Assembly (NCBI GenBank): GCA_041393535.1
Contig: JAWKJY010000003.1
Coordinates: forward strand, 434,001-498,000
DNA length: 64,000 nucleotides
Direction: 5' to 3'
DNA from: JAWKJY01 sp041393535
GTDB taxonomy: Bacteria; Actinomycetota; Thermoleophilia; Gaiellales; Gaiellaceae
Shown here: piece after piece, positions 33,609-41,738 of the stretch
Layout: each line of letters begins with the position of its first letter
Numbering within the stretch: position 1 is the first letter of the stretch
The notes under the pieces: model-generated
What the model was told of the DNA's origin: nothing
The model's database searches: none
The model's input: only the letters and a program-made list of their open reading frames with translations
Translations under genes and position numbers: made by a program

Positions 33609-34490
33609 TCAGAGCACCTTCGTCCCGTGCTGGCCCGACTCGCGCAGCTCCCAATAGGTGCGGTCGAGCAGCTGCGTCACCGGCCCCGGGGCGGCGGGGA
33701 TGGGGCGGCCTGCGACCTCGCGCACGGCGAGCGCGCCGCCGGCGGTGCTGGTCGTGAAGACCTCGTCCGCCGAGTAGAGGTCGAACGCGGTCAGGTTCGC
33801 CTCGCGGAAGGGGACGCCTGCGATGTCGGCGCACTCGAGCATCGTCTGGCGCGTGATCCCGCGCAGGATCTGGTCGCCAGGGGTGAAGAGCGTCCCGTCC
33901 TTGACGAGGAAGACGTTCGACGCCGGCCCCTCGGCGACGTAGCCCTGCGCGTTCAGCCAGATCACGTCGTCGTAGCCGGCCGTGACGCCCTCGAGTCGCG
34001 CGAGCTGGAAGTGCAGCCGATCGAGCGACTTGTAGCGCGGGTCGAGCGTGTCGGGCGCGAAGCCGCGCAGGTGGCTGATCCCGAGCCGGATCCCCTCCCG
34101 GCGCTTCGCCTCGTCGGCGAGGAAGACGTACGGCGCGACCCAGATCACCTCGGTGGGGTCGTGGTCGCGCGGGTCGGCGATCATCGCCTTCGGCACGCCG
34201 CGGGTGACGATGAAGCGGATGCTCGCGTCGGGGAGGCCGTTCGCGCGCACCGTCTCGACGATCGCGTCCTTCCACTGCTCCTTCGAGAGCCGGGAGACGA
34301 GGCCCGCCGCGCGCAGCGAGAGGAAGAAGCGGTCGACGTGCTCGTCGAGCTTGAAGATCGTGCCCTGCCAGGCGGAGACGACGTCGAACACGCCGTCGCC
34401 GAGCAGAAAGCCCTGGTCGAGGATCGAGATCCGGGCGTCGGAGAGCGGCACGTGCTCCCCGTTCAGGTAGACGATCGGCTCAGCGGCCAT
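33609..34490 (-). CDS. Class IV PLP aminotransferase (BCAT/D-amino-acid aminotransferase-like)
   Basis: A 293-residue fold-type IV aminotransferase. The N terminus has Y-L-N-G-E-H-V-P-L-S-D-A-R-I-S-I and F-L-L-G-D-G-V-F-D. The PLP lysine is in D-P-R-Y-K-S-L-D-R. The C-terminal family motif E-V-F-T-T-S-T-A-G-G-A-L-A-V is present. ATG 34490 follows GGGAGGAT. It precedes MmgE/PrpD by five bases, so both are in one transcript, and is separated from the upstream acyl-CoA dehydrogenase by repeat copy C. Confidence 0.88.
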   Translation of the reverse strand: MAAEPIVYLNGEHVPLSDARISILDQGFLLGDGVFDVVSAWQGTIFKLDEHVDRFFLSLRAAGLVSRLSKEQWKDAIVETVRANGLPDASIRFIVTRGVPKAMIADPRDHDPTEVIWVAPYVFLADEAKRREGIRLGISHLRGFAPDTLDPRYKSLDRLHFQLARLEGVTAGYDDVIWLNAQGYVAEGPASNVFLVKDGTLFTPGDQILRGITRQTMLECADIAGVPFREANLTAFDLYSADEVFTTSTAGGALAVREVAGRPIPAAPGPVTQLLDRTYWELRESGQHGTKVL

Positions 34491-34569
34491 GGCGCATCCT
34501 CCCGCAGCGTCGTGGACGATCATCCTACGAGCGCAGCGCCCCGCGGTGCGGCCCCGACGGACGCGGGTT

Positions 34570-34715
34570 GGGGAGGAGGGCGGCGTGCTGTCCTCCGACG
34601 ACGACGCTCGGTCGGAGAAGGCGCTGCCGACCGCGTTCGTGCGGGAGCCCGAGTGCGCGAGGCCTGGCGCGACGAGGGGGCCCACGGGGGAGAAGCGCGA
34701 GCTTCTCCCCCCGTG
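34570..34715 (-). repeat. Dispersed intergenic repeat, copy C (minus orientation)
   Basis: On the minus strand it begins 12 bases after the acyl-CoA dehydrogenase stop. Hairpin arms at 34683-34696 and 34701-34715 share the GGGGGAGAAGC core. One C is bulged and the flanks CAC/GTG replace the CT/AG of copies A and B. The block GGGCCCCCTCGTCGCGCCAG and the CTCCTCC-rich end follow. It lies between two co-directional genes. Confidence 0.8.
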
Positions 34716-34727
34716 ACGTTCTCCCCC

Positions 34728-35885
34728 CTAGTACGACTTGGGCAGTCCCAGCCGCTCGCCGACGAAGTTCTTCAGCATCTCGTTCGAGATCGGCGAGAAC
34801 GCGCCGAGGCGGGCGTCGCGGAAGTAGCGCTCCATCGGCGACTCCTCGACGAGGCCGTAGCCGGCGAGGATGCGCAGTCCGCGGTCGGTCGCGCGGATCG
34901 CGGCCTCGGAGCACGCGAGCTTCGCGATCGCCGACTCGGTCGAGCACTCGCGACCCTGCGACTGGAGCCACGCCGCCTTCATCAGCGCGAGGCGGGCCTG
35001 CTCGACCTCGCTCGCGGTGTCGGCGAGCATGTGCTGGAGGGCCTGGAAGCCGCCGATCGGGCGGCCGAACGCCGTGCGCTCCTTCGCGTAGCGCAGCGCC
35101 TCGTCGAGCGCGGCGCCTGCGATCCCGAGCGAGATGGCGGCGGCGAGGATCCGCTCGTTGTCGAGCGTCGCGATCAGGTGGTAGAAGCCGCGGCCGCGCT
35201 CGCCGAGGATCGCGTCCTCGGGCGCCCGGGCGCCATCGAGGAAGACCTCGGTCGTCCCGGCCGCGCGCATGCCCATCAGCTCGAGCCGGCGCACCTGGAT
35301 CGCGTCCTGGTGGCGCGGCGTGATCACGAGCGAGAGGCCGCGGGCGCGCTTGCCGTCGACCGGCTCGTCCGTGCGGCAGAGGACGAGGATCGCGTCGGAG
35401 TCGTCGGCCATCGACGTGTAGAGCTTCTGGCCGCGGATCACCCACTCGCCGCCCTCGAGGTCGGCGCGCGTCTTCAGCCCGAGGACGTCCGTGCCGCCGT
35501 CGGGCTCGCTCATGCCGAACGCCATCAGGTAGTCGCCGCTCGCGATCCGCGGCAGGAGCTCCTCCTGCTGGGCGGGCGAGCCGACCTCCGCGATCAGGCG
35601 CGCGTCCATCGAGACGAGCACCCAGTCGACCGCGATCGACGCGAACCGCCGGCCCATCTCCTCGGTCAGGATCGCCGCGGTGATCACGTCGGCGTCGGTG
35701 CCGCCGAAGCGCTCCGGCACGGGCAGCGCCATCCAGCCGAGCTCGGCGAATCGCTTCCACAGCTCGCGCGGGAACTTCCGGTTGCGGTCGTACTCGCGGA
35801 TCGTCTCCTCGGGGAGCTCGCGCGCGAAGAAGTCGCGGATCGTCTCGCGGAGGAGCTCGTGCTCGGGCAGTGGATCGAAGTTCAC
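34728..35885 (-). CDS. Acyl-CoA dehydrogenase
   Basis: A 385-residue FAD-dependent acyl-CoA dehydrogenase. It has an N-terminal helical domain, M-A-F-G-M-S-E-P-D-G-G-T-D (the FAD/substrate loop), a mid domain with W-V-I-R-G-Q-K-L-Y-T-S, and the C-terminal bundle with R-T-A-F-G-R-P-I-G-G-F-Q. G-L-R-I-L-A-G-Y-G-L-V-E-E-S-P-M-E-R matches the terminal FAD motif. The GTG start overlaps the upstream amidase stop (GTGA). It makes alpha,beta-unsaturated CoA thioesters. Confidence 0.93.
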   Translation of the reverse strand: MNFDPLPEHELLRETIRDFFARELPEETIREYDRNRKFPRELWKRFAELGWMALPVPERFGGTDADVITAAILTEEMGRRFASIAVDWVLVSMDARLIAEVGSPAQQEELLPRIASGDYLMAFGMSEPDGGTDVLGLKTRADLEGGEWVIRGQKLYTSMADDSDAILVLCRTDEPVDGKRARGLSLVITPRHQDAIQVRRLELMGMRAAGTTEVFLDGARAPEDAILGERGRGFYHLIATLDNERILAAAISLGIAGAALDEALRYAKERTAFGRPIGGFQALQHMLADTASEVEQARLALMKAAWLQSQGRECSTESAIAKLACSEAAIRATDRGLRILAGYGLVEESPMERYFRDARLGAFSPISNEMLKNFVGERLGLPKSY

Positions 35886-37285
35886 GCGGGCTCCGTCGGT
35901 CGGGTGCCGAGGAAGCCGGCCCGCGCCTCGACCGCACGCGCGGCACGCAGGACGAGCGTCTCCGCGAGCGGCGGCCCGATCACGTGCAGGCCGACGGGCA
36001 GCCCGCGCGCGAGGCCGACGGGGACCGAGAGCGCGGGCAGGCCCGGCATGTTGACGTGGCACAGGCAGCGGATGCCCGCCGGGTCGCGGTGCATCGGCTC
36101 GCCGCGGTCGTAGACGACCATCTGCTCGTCGACGCGCGGCGCGACGTGGGTGTGGGAGGGCGTCACGAGCAGGTCGACCTCCCGGAAGGCGGCCGCGAAC
36201 GCCTGCGACACCAGGCGGCGGATCCGCTGGGCGTCGAGGTACTCGACCGCGGAGACGTGGCGGCCCATGTCGATGTAGCGGTGCACGTCCTCGCCGTAGA
36301 GGTCTCGCCGGGCGTCGAGCCAGTCCGCGTGCCAGGCGGCGGCCTCGGCCGCGCCGAGCTGGAAGACGGCGGGCAGCGTGGCGTCGATCGCCGCCCGCGG
36401 CTCGAGCTCGACCTCGACGACGGTCGCGCCCGCGTCGGCGAGCAGGCCGATCGCGCGCCGCTGCGCGGCCTCGACGTCCGCCTGGGCGGCGGCGAAGAAC
36501 GACTCGACGAGGCCGATGCGCAGGCCGGCCACGCCGTCCTCGAGCGACGGGGCCGACGGCGCGTGCGGCGTCGGGATCGAGGTCTCGTCGCGCGGGTCGG
36601 GCCCGGCGATCGCGTCGAGCACCAGGGCGACGTCGAGCGCGCTCCGCGCGATCACGCCGAGCGTGTCGGCCGTCCAGCCCATCGGCACGACGCCCGAGCG
36701 GCCGATCCGGCCGTAGGTCGGCTTGAGCCCGACGCAGCCGTTGAACGAGGCCGGGCTGCGCACCGAGCCGGCGGTGTCGCTGCACAGGGACGCGTAGCCG
36801 ATCCCGGCCGCGACGCCCGCGCCCGAGCCGCCGCTCGACCCGCCGGGGATCCGCTCGACGTCCCACGGGTTGCGCGCGGGCGGCGTGAAGCCGCCGAAGG
36901 CGAACTCGTGCGTGCGCGCCTTGCCGAGGACGATCGCGCCGGCCTCGCGCAGCCGCTCGACGGCGTGCGCGTCGCGCGCCGCGACGTTGCCGGCGAGGAC
37001 GCGCGAGCCGGCCTCCATCGGCAGCCCGGCGACGTCGACCAGGTCCTTGATCGTCACGGGGATCCCGTGCAGCGGGCCGCGCCGCGCGCCGGCGGCGAGC
37101 TCCGCGTCCGCCGCGCGCGCGGCGGCGAGCGCCGAGTCGTCGGCGCGGTGCGCGAGCGACCGGATCGCCGGCTCCCAGCGGTCGGCGTTCGCGAGCTGCG
37201 CCTCGACCAGATCGACCGCGGAGGCCTCGCGGCGCTCCAGCAGCCCGGCCGCCTCGGCCAGCCCGAGCTCGACGAGCCCGCTCAC
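35882..37285 (-). CDS. Amidase-signature hydrolase with AtzG-like partner
   Basis: A 467-residue amidase with complete triad motifs: H-G-I-P-V-T-I-K-D-L (Lys), P-G-G-S-S-G-G-S-G-A (cis-Ser), and S-D-T-A-G-S-V-R-S-P-A (nucleophile). It resembles AtzE/biuret-hydrolase-type amidases more than GatA. The GTG start overlaps the stop of the 53-residue gene upstream, the arrangement seen for AtzE with AtzG. It probably deaminates a carboxamide, urea or biuret-like intermediate. Confidence 0.9.
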   Translation of the reverse strand: MSGLVELGLAEAAGLLERREASAVDLVEAQLANADRWEPAIRSLAHRADDSALAAARAADAELAAGARRGPLHGIPVTIKDLVDVAGLPMEAGSRVLAGNVAARDAHAVERLREAGAIVLGKARTHEFAFGGFTPPARNPWDVERIPGGSSGGSGAGVAAGIGYASLCSDTAGSVRSPASFNGCVGLKPTYGRIGRSGVVPMGWTADTLGVIARSALDVALVLDAIAGPDPRDETSIPTPHAPSAPSLEDGVAGLRIGLVESFFAAAQADVEAAQRRAIGLLADAGATVVEVELEPRAAIDATLPAVFQLGAAEAAAWHADWLDARRDLYGEDVHRYIDMGRHVSAVEYLDAQRIRRLVSQAFAAAFREVDLLVTPSHTHVAPRVDEQMVVYDRGEPMHRDPAGIRCLCHVNMPGLPALSVPVGLARGLPVGLHVIGPPLAETLVLRAARAVEARAGFLGTRPTEPA

Positions 37286-37443
37286 GCCTGCGCCTCGCGC
37301 CACGAGCGGACGGGGTCGAGGGTCACCAGCGGCTCGACCTCGCGCAGCGAGCCGGGCGGGAAGATCGCCCGGACCTGCTCGGCGAGCTGCGCCGCGAGCT
37401 CCGCGGGGCCAGGCCCCTGGTCGACGTCGTCCCGCTCGCTCAT
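37282..37443 (-). CDS. AtzG-like small amidase partner (53 residues)
   Basis: A short gene starting at ATG 37443 behind GGGAGGG and ending in GTGA overlap with the amidase. The product has a helical N-terminal half with A-A-Q-L-A-E-Q-V-R-A-I-F and a tail L-E-P-L-V-T-L-D-P-like region (E-V-E-P-L-V-T-L-D-P-V). Small proteins of this size and position (AtzG, DUF4089) form heterotetramers with AtzE amidase. The match is by size, position and general pattern only. It is the first gene of the minus operon 37.4-32.2 kb. Confidence 0.65.
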   Translation of the reverse strand: MSERDDVDQGPGPAELAAQLAEQVRAIFPPGSLREVEPLVTLDPVRSWREAQA

Positions 37444-37526
37444 CGTCCCTCCCGTCCGACCGCCCGGTTCCGGGCCAACTTATACTCGGCGCGCGCGGCG
37501 GACGTCGCCTGCGCGCGTCCGAGGGT

Positions 37527-37539
37527 GCATACAATATGC
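37527..37539. promoter_or_regulatory. GCATA-N3-TATGC inverted repeat before the GntR gene
   Basis: An AT-rich inverted repeat (GCATACAATATGC) in the 133-bp divergent region between the AtzG-like gene (-) and the GntR gene (+). It contains the reverse of the ATTGTATGC nonamer found at 2497. FCD-type GntR proteins commonly bind such short TGTATAC-like palindromes and autoregulate. TACAAT inside it could also serve as a -10. Confidence 0.45.
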
Positions 37540-37576
37540 CCCTTCACTGGGCCATCTCACCCGCACCACCAACGCC

Positions 37577-38281
37577 ATGGGCCGCCTGCTCAACGACGGA
37601 GATCCCCCGCTCGCCCAGAACGCGAGCCACCGCGCGACGGAGCTGATCCGCGAGGCGATCATGGACGGCCGCCTCGAGCCGGGGCGGCGGCTGAAGGAGG
37701 AGGAGCTGGCCCGCGACCTCGGCATCTCGCGCACGCCCGTCCGCGAGGCGCTCCTGATCCTCCAGACCGAGGGGCTGATCGAGGCGCTGCCGAACCGCGG
37801 CGCCACCGTGCGGGCCTACCGGGCCGAGGACCTCGTGGACATGTACGGGCTGCGGGCGGTGCTCGAGGGCCATGCGGCGCGGATGGCCGCCACCCGGATC
37901 ACGCGCGACCAGGTCGCCCTGCTGCGCGACTCCGTCGACCGCTTCGACGCCCTGCGCGAGTGCGAGGAGATCCGCGACCTGATCCGCGAGAACCAGGTCT
38001 TCCACACGACGATCCACGAGGCCGCGGGCTCCGATCGGCTGATCGACCTGCTCCGCAAGGTCGTCGAGTTCCCGCTCGTCTACCGCTCGTTCATCTGGTA
38101 CTCGCAGGAGCAGAAGCTCATCTCGCTCCACTACCACCGCCAGATCGCCAGCGCGCTCGAGGCGCGCGACGCCGATCGGGCCGAGCTGATCATGAAGGAG
38201 CACGTCTACGAGGCGTGCGACTTCCTCTCGACGCAGCTCCAGCTGAACATGCCCCAACCGCTTCCCGAGGAGGCCGAATGA
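37577..38281 (+). CDS. GntR-family transcriptional regulator, FCD type
   Basis: A 234-residue repressor-type regulator. A winged helix (residues 15-80) has A-T-E-L-I-R-E-A-I-M-D-G-R-L-E-P-G and L-G-I-S-R-T-P-V-R-E-A-L. A C-terminal FCD effector domain has D-M-Y-G-L-R-A-V-L-E and N-Q-V-F-H-T-T-I-H-E-A-A-G, with histidines that usually bind a metal and an organic acid. ATG overlaps nothing upstream; the stop overlaps the CoA-transferase start (ATGA), so the regulator is co-transcribed with that pair and faces the amidase operon. It probably controls both. Confidence 0.92.
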   Translation: MGRLLNDGDPPLAQNASHRATELIREAIMDGRLEPGRRLKEEELARDLGISRTPVREALLILQTEGLIEALPNRGATVRAYRAEDLVDMYGLRAVLEGHAARMAATRITRDQVALLRDSVDRFDALRECEEIRDLIRENQVFHTTIHEAAGSDRLIDLLRKVVEFPLVYRSFIWYSQEQKLISLHYHRQIASALEARDADRAELIMKEHVYEACDFLSTQLQLNMPQPLPEEAE

Positions 38282-39522
38282 CTGAGTCCGCCGCTCCCCA
38301 CGCACCGGCGAGGGAGGACGTCCGGGGGCCGCTGACCGGCCTGCGCGTGATCGAGCTGGGCTCGCTGCTGGCCGGCCCGTTCACCGGCCGCCTCCTCGGC
38401 GACATGGGCGCCGAGATCATCAAGGTCGAGGCGCCGGGCCAGCCCGATCCGCTCCGCGACTGGGGGCACGCGCGCTACAACGGCAAGTCGCTCTGGTGGC
38501 CCGTCCAGTCGCGCAACAAGAAGTGCGTGACGCTGAACCTCCGCTCGGAGCGCGGCCAGGAGATGCTGCTCGAGCTGGTGCGCCAGAGCGACGCGATGGT
38601 CGAGAACTTCCGCCCGGGCACGCTGGAGAAGTGGAACCTCGGCTACGACCGCCTCTCCGCCGCGAACGAGGGCCTCGTGCTCGCGCGCGTCTCCGGCTAC
38701 GGCCAGACCGGTCCGTACGCGGAGCGCGCCGGCTTCGCGTCCGTCGCCGAGGCGATGGGCGGCCTGCGCTACATCAACGGCTTCCCCGGCGAGGCACCGC
38801 CGCGCACGGGCCTCTCGCTCGGCGACTCGCTCGCCGCGATGTTCGCGACGCAGGGCATCCTCGCGGCGCTCTGGGCGCGCGAGCACGTCACGGGCGGCAA
38901 GGGGCAGGTCGTCGACGTCTCGCTGATGGAGGCGAGCTTCGCCCTGATGGAGTCGGCCGTCCCCGAGTACGACCGGCTCGGGATCATCCGCCAGCCGTCC
39001 GGCACCGGCCTCAAGGGCGTCGCGCCGTCGAACATCTTCAAGTCGAAGGACGACAAGTGGATGGTCATCGCGGCGAACGCGCAGAACGTCTACGTGCGGC
39101 TCTGCGACGCGATGGGCATGCCCGAGCTGAAGGACGACCCGAAGTTCGCGACGCACCTCGCGCGCGGCGAGAACCAGGAGGAGCTCGAGGGCATCATCGC
39201 CGGCTGGGCCAAGCAGTACACGGCGAAGGAGATCGACGACATCCTCAACGCCGCCGGGGTCATCTGCGGGCCGATCTACACGATCGCGGACATCTTCGAG
39301 GACCCGCAGTTCGAGGCGCGCGACATGCTGCTCGAGCACCACGACCCGATCATCGGCGACTTCGTCGGGCCGGGCCTCGTGCCGAAGTTCTCGGGCACGC
39401 CCGGCACCGTCCAGTGGACGGGCACCTGGGACGAGGGCAGCCACAACGAGGAGATCTGGGGCGGCCTGCTCGGCATCCCGACCGACGAGCTCGCACAGCT
39501 CAAGCAGGACGGGATCATCTGA
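38278..39522 (+). CDS. Family III CoA-transferase (CaiB/BaiF)
   Basis: A 414-residue CoA-transferase with G-L-R-V-I-E-L-G-S-L-L-A-G-P-F-T-G and D-M-G-A-E-I-I-K-V-E near the N terminus, and S-G-Y-G-Q-T-G-P-Y. The catalytic aspartate is in L-S-L-G-D-S-L-A-A. Length and motifs are normal. It moves CoA between carboxylic acids and may activate the same acid that the AMP-forming ligase does, or recycle CoA. Its ends overlap neighbours by four bases (ATGA) and one base. Confidence 0.92.
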   Translation: MTESAAPHAPAREDVRGPLTGLRVIELGSLLAGPFTGRLLGDMGAEIIKVEAPGQPDPLRDWGHARYNGKSLWWPVQSRNKKCVTLNLRSERGQEMLLELVRQSDAMVENFRPGTLEKWNLGYDRLSAANEGLVLARVSGYGQTGPYAERAGFASVAEAMGGLRYINGFPGEAPPRTGLSLGDSLAAMFATQGILAALWAREHVTGGKGQVVDVSLMEASFALMESAVPEYDRLGIIRQPSGTGLKGVAPSNIFKSKDDKWMVIAANAQNVYVRLCDAMGMPELKDDPKFATHLARGENQEELEGIIAGWAKQYTAKEIDDILNAAGVICGPIYTIADIFEDPQFEARDMLLEHHDPIIGDFVGPGLVPKFSGTPGTVQWTGTWDEGSHNEEIWGGLLGIPTDELAQLKQDGII

Positions 39523-40562
39523 TGAAGGCCGTCCGCTTCCACGAGCACGGCGGCCGCGACGTCCTGCGCTACGAGGACGCGCCGGACCCGGAGGTCGGGC
39601 CGGACGACGTGCTCGTCCGCATCCGCGCCTGCGGCCTCAACCACTTCGACGTCGACCTGCGGGAGAACATCTCGCGCTGGCCCCTGCCCTTGCCCTGGAT
39701 CCTCGGCGTCGAGTTCGCCGGCGAGGTCGCAGCGGTCGGGCGCGACGTCACGCGCTTCCGCGAGGGCGACCCCGTCTGGGTGCTGCACGAGATCCCCAAG
39801 GGCTCCTGCGACGAGCCGGTCTGCCACTGCCGGCTCGGCGACAACAACCGCTGCCTCCACGCGATGATGTGGAGCGTCCAGCGTCCCGGCGGCTACGCCG
39901 AGCTCGTCTCCGCGCCGCAGTCGGCCGTCTTCCCGCTCCCGGACACGGTCTCCTACGACGCGGCCGCCGCCGGTCAGATCGTGTTCACGACCGCCTGGCA
40001 CATGCTCGTGACGCGCGGCCAGGTCCGGCCCGGCCAGACGGTGCTGATCTCGGCCGCCGGCTCGGGCGTCGGCCACGCCGCGATCCAGATCGCGAAGCAC
40101 GCGGGCGCACGGGTGATCACGACGGCCGGCTCGGACGAGAAGCTCGCGGCCGCGAAGGCCGACGGCGCCGACCACGGCATCAACTACCGCAACGAGGACG
40201 TCACGAAGACGACGATGGAGATCACGGACGGCCGCGGCGTCGACCTCGTCATCGAGCACGTCGGCGGCGACCAGTTCGCGGCCTGCCTGCACACGCTGCG
40301 CAAGGGCGGCAAGCTCGTCACGTGCGGCGGCCACGCCGGCGAGGTCGTCCCGTTCGACATCATCCCGCTCTTCCGCAACGAGTGGGAGATCATCGGCTCG
40401 CGCACCGGCACGACCGACGAGATCAAGCTCGTCATGGGCCTGATCGCGGACGGCACGTTCCGCCCGCGCGTGCACAAGGCGCTGCCGCTCGAGGAGGCCG
40501 CGGAGGCGATGCGGATCATCGAGGCGCGCGAGCAGTTCGGGAAGGTCATCCTCCAGCCGTAG
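39522..40562 (+). CDS. Zinc-type medium-chain dehydrogenase/reductase
   Basis: A 346-residue MDR oxidoreductase. It has G-V-E-F-A-G-E-V-A-A-V-G near residue 65, a structural-zinc-like cysteine cluster C-D-E-P-V-C-H-C-R-L-G-D-N-N-R-C, and the Rossmann motif A-A-G-S-G-V-G-H. The catalytic-zinc ligand pattern is incomplete (C-G-L-N-H-F-D, and G-V-E-F instead of G-H-E). It therefore resembles quinone-oxidoreductase/enoyl-reductase relatives that keep only the structural zinc. ATG shares one base with the preceding TGA. Confidence 0.87.
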   Translation: MKAVRFHEHGGRDVLRYEDAPDPEVGPDDVLVRIRACGLNHFDVDLRENISRWPLPLPWILGVEFAGEVAAVGRDVTRFREGDPVWVLHEIPKGSCDEPVCHCRLGDNNRCLHAMMWSVQRPGGYAELVSAPQSAVFPLPDTVSYDAAAAGQIVFTTAWHMLVTRGQVRPGQTVLISAAGSGVGHAAIQIAKHAGARVITTAGSDEKLAAAKADGADHGINYRNEDVTKTTMEITDGRGVDLVIEHVGGDQFAACLHTLRKGGKLVTCGGHAGEVVPFDIIPLFRNEWEIIGSRTGTTDEIKLVMGLIADGTFRPRVHKALPLEEAAEAMRIIEAREQFGKVILQP

Positions 40563-40578
40563 CTGCGGCGGGGGCGAA

Positions 40579-40730
40579 GGCCCACGGGGGGAGAAGCTGG
40601 CGCTTCTCCCCCCGTGGGCCCCGTCATCGCGCCGGGCGGGTCGCTCCCGGGCGTACGCGGGAGCGGTCTCGGCGAGCGCCTCCTCCGAGCGGGCGCCGTC
40701 GTCGGCGGGCAGCGAGCTGCCCTCCTCCAC
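40579..40730 (+). repeat. Dispersed intergenic repeat, copy D
   Basis: Hairpin 1 is the longest of the family: a 19-bp perfect stem (40579-40597 with 40602-40620) around TGGC. Its outer six pairs GCCCAC/GTGGGC differ from copies A-C on both sides at once. The GCCCCGTCATCGCGCCGGGC block follows, then hairpin 2 with GGCAGC/GCTGCC near 40708-40721 and CCTCCTCC. The rest of this 294-bp gap, up to the isochorismatase start, holds only its ribosome site. Confidence 0.82.
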
Positions 40731-40856
40731 GGGGTGGGCATCCGCTCGCATGCGTGCCGTGGTCGCTCCACCGCCCCGGCGACTCCCTTGCTCGGCTGGC
40801 TCCGGCGGGCCCGGTCGGTCATGATTCGCGCACGACGCGACCGCAAGGAGGTTCCG

Positions 40857-41576
40857 GTGGAGGAGCAGCAGTACGGATCGAACGACGCACGCGACTACGT
40901 CGCGATCTACACGCCGAAGACGGAGATCGACCCGGCGCGCGCCTGCCTCGTCGTCGTGGACATCCAGTACGCCACCGGCAACCCCGAGACGGGCCTGGGC
41001 GCGCTGCTCAACCGCCAGGGGCGGCTGCACGAGGCCGAGTACCGCTACCGGCGGATCGCCGAGCAGGTCGTGCCGAACTCGAAGCGCCTGCTCGACTTCT
41101 TCCGGCAGCACGACCTGCGCCGCGTCTTCCTCACCTACGGCTCCGAGGTCGAGGACTACTCCGACCTCACCGATCAGATGTACGACCTCTGCAAGGCGAC
41201 GAAGAACCGCGTCGGCGAGCGCGAGCACGAGATCGTCGACGAGCTGAAGCCCATGCCGACCGAGCGCGTGTTCAACAAGATCACGCCGAGCGCGTTCACC
41301 TCGACGCCGCTCGACCTGGTGCTCGCGAAGGCCTACAAGGTCGACACGCTCCTCTTCACCGGCGTCTCGACGAACATGTGCGTCGAGCACACGATGCGCG
41401 ACGCCGCGAGCTACGGCTACAACTGCTTCCTCGTCGAGGACGCGTGCGGCGCCGACAGCCAGGCCATGCACGACGCGGCCGTGACCGTCGTCCAGCGCCT
41501 CTACGGGACGATCACCTCCACGGACGCGGCGATCGCCGAGATCGAGTCGCGCCTCCCGACCGCGGTCGGGGCGTAG
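40857..41576 (+). CDS. Isochorismatase-family cysteine hydrolase
   Basis: A 239-residue hydrolase with the Asp-Lys-Cys triad of the family: V-V-V-D-I-Q-Y-A, N-K-I-T-P-S-A-F, and G-V-S-T-N-M-C-V-E-H-T (Cys). Such enzymes cleave amides such as N-carbamoylsarcosine, ureidoacrylate, nicotinamide or biuret. The GTG start is fixed by AAGGAGG six bases upstream, the strongest ribosome site nearby. Monocistronic, closed by the hairpin at 41586. Confidence 0.9.
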   Translation: MEEQQYGSNDARDYVAIYTPKTEIDPARACLVVVDIQYATGNPETGLGALLNRQGRLHEAEYRYRRIAEQVVPNSKRLLDFFRQHDLRRVFLTYGSEVEDYSDLTDQMYDLCKATKNRVGEREHEIVDELKPMPTERVFNKITPSAFTSTPLDLVLAKAYKVDTLLFTGVSTNMCVEHTMRDAASYGYNCFLVEDACGADSQAMHDAAVTVVQRLYGTITSTDAAIAEIESRLPTAVGA

Positions 41577-41585
41577 CGCCGGATC

Positions 41586-41614
41586 GGAGGGCCCGGCCGC
41601 GGGCCGGGCCCTCC
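41586..41614 (+). terminator. Hairpin terminator after isochorismatase gene
   Basis: A perfect 13-bp stem, 41586-41598 with 41602-41614, loop GCG, ten bases after the stop. No T-tract. Confidence 0.75.
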
Positions 41615-41738
41615 CCGGAACGGGTGAATCGTCCGGGCGACCGTAAGGGCTCGCCTCCCGCGCGCTCCTGCCGATGGAAGGGCAGACACGTGCCCCGTGC
41701 CCGGATCGCGGCACGGGCGAGGAGAAGAGGACGACGAG

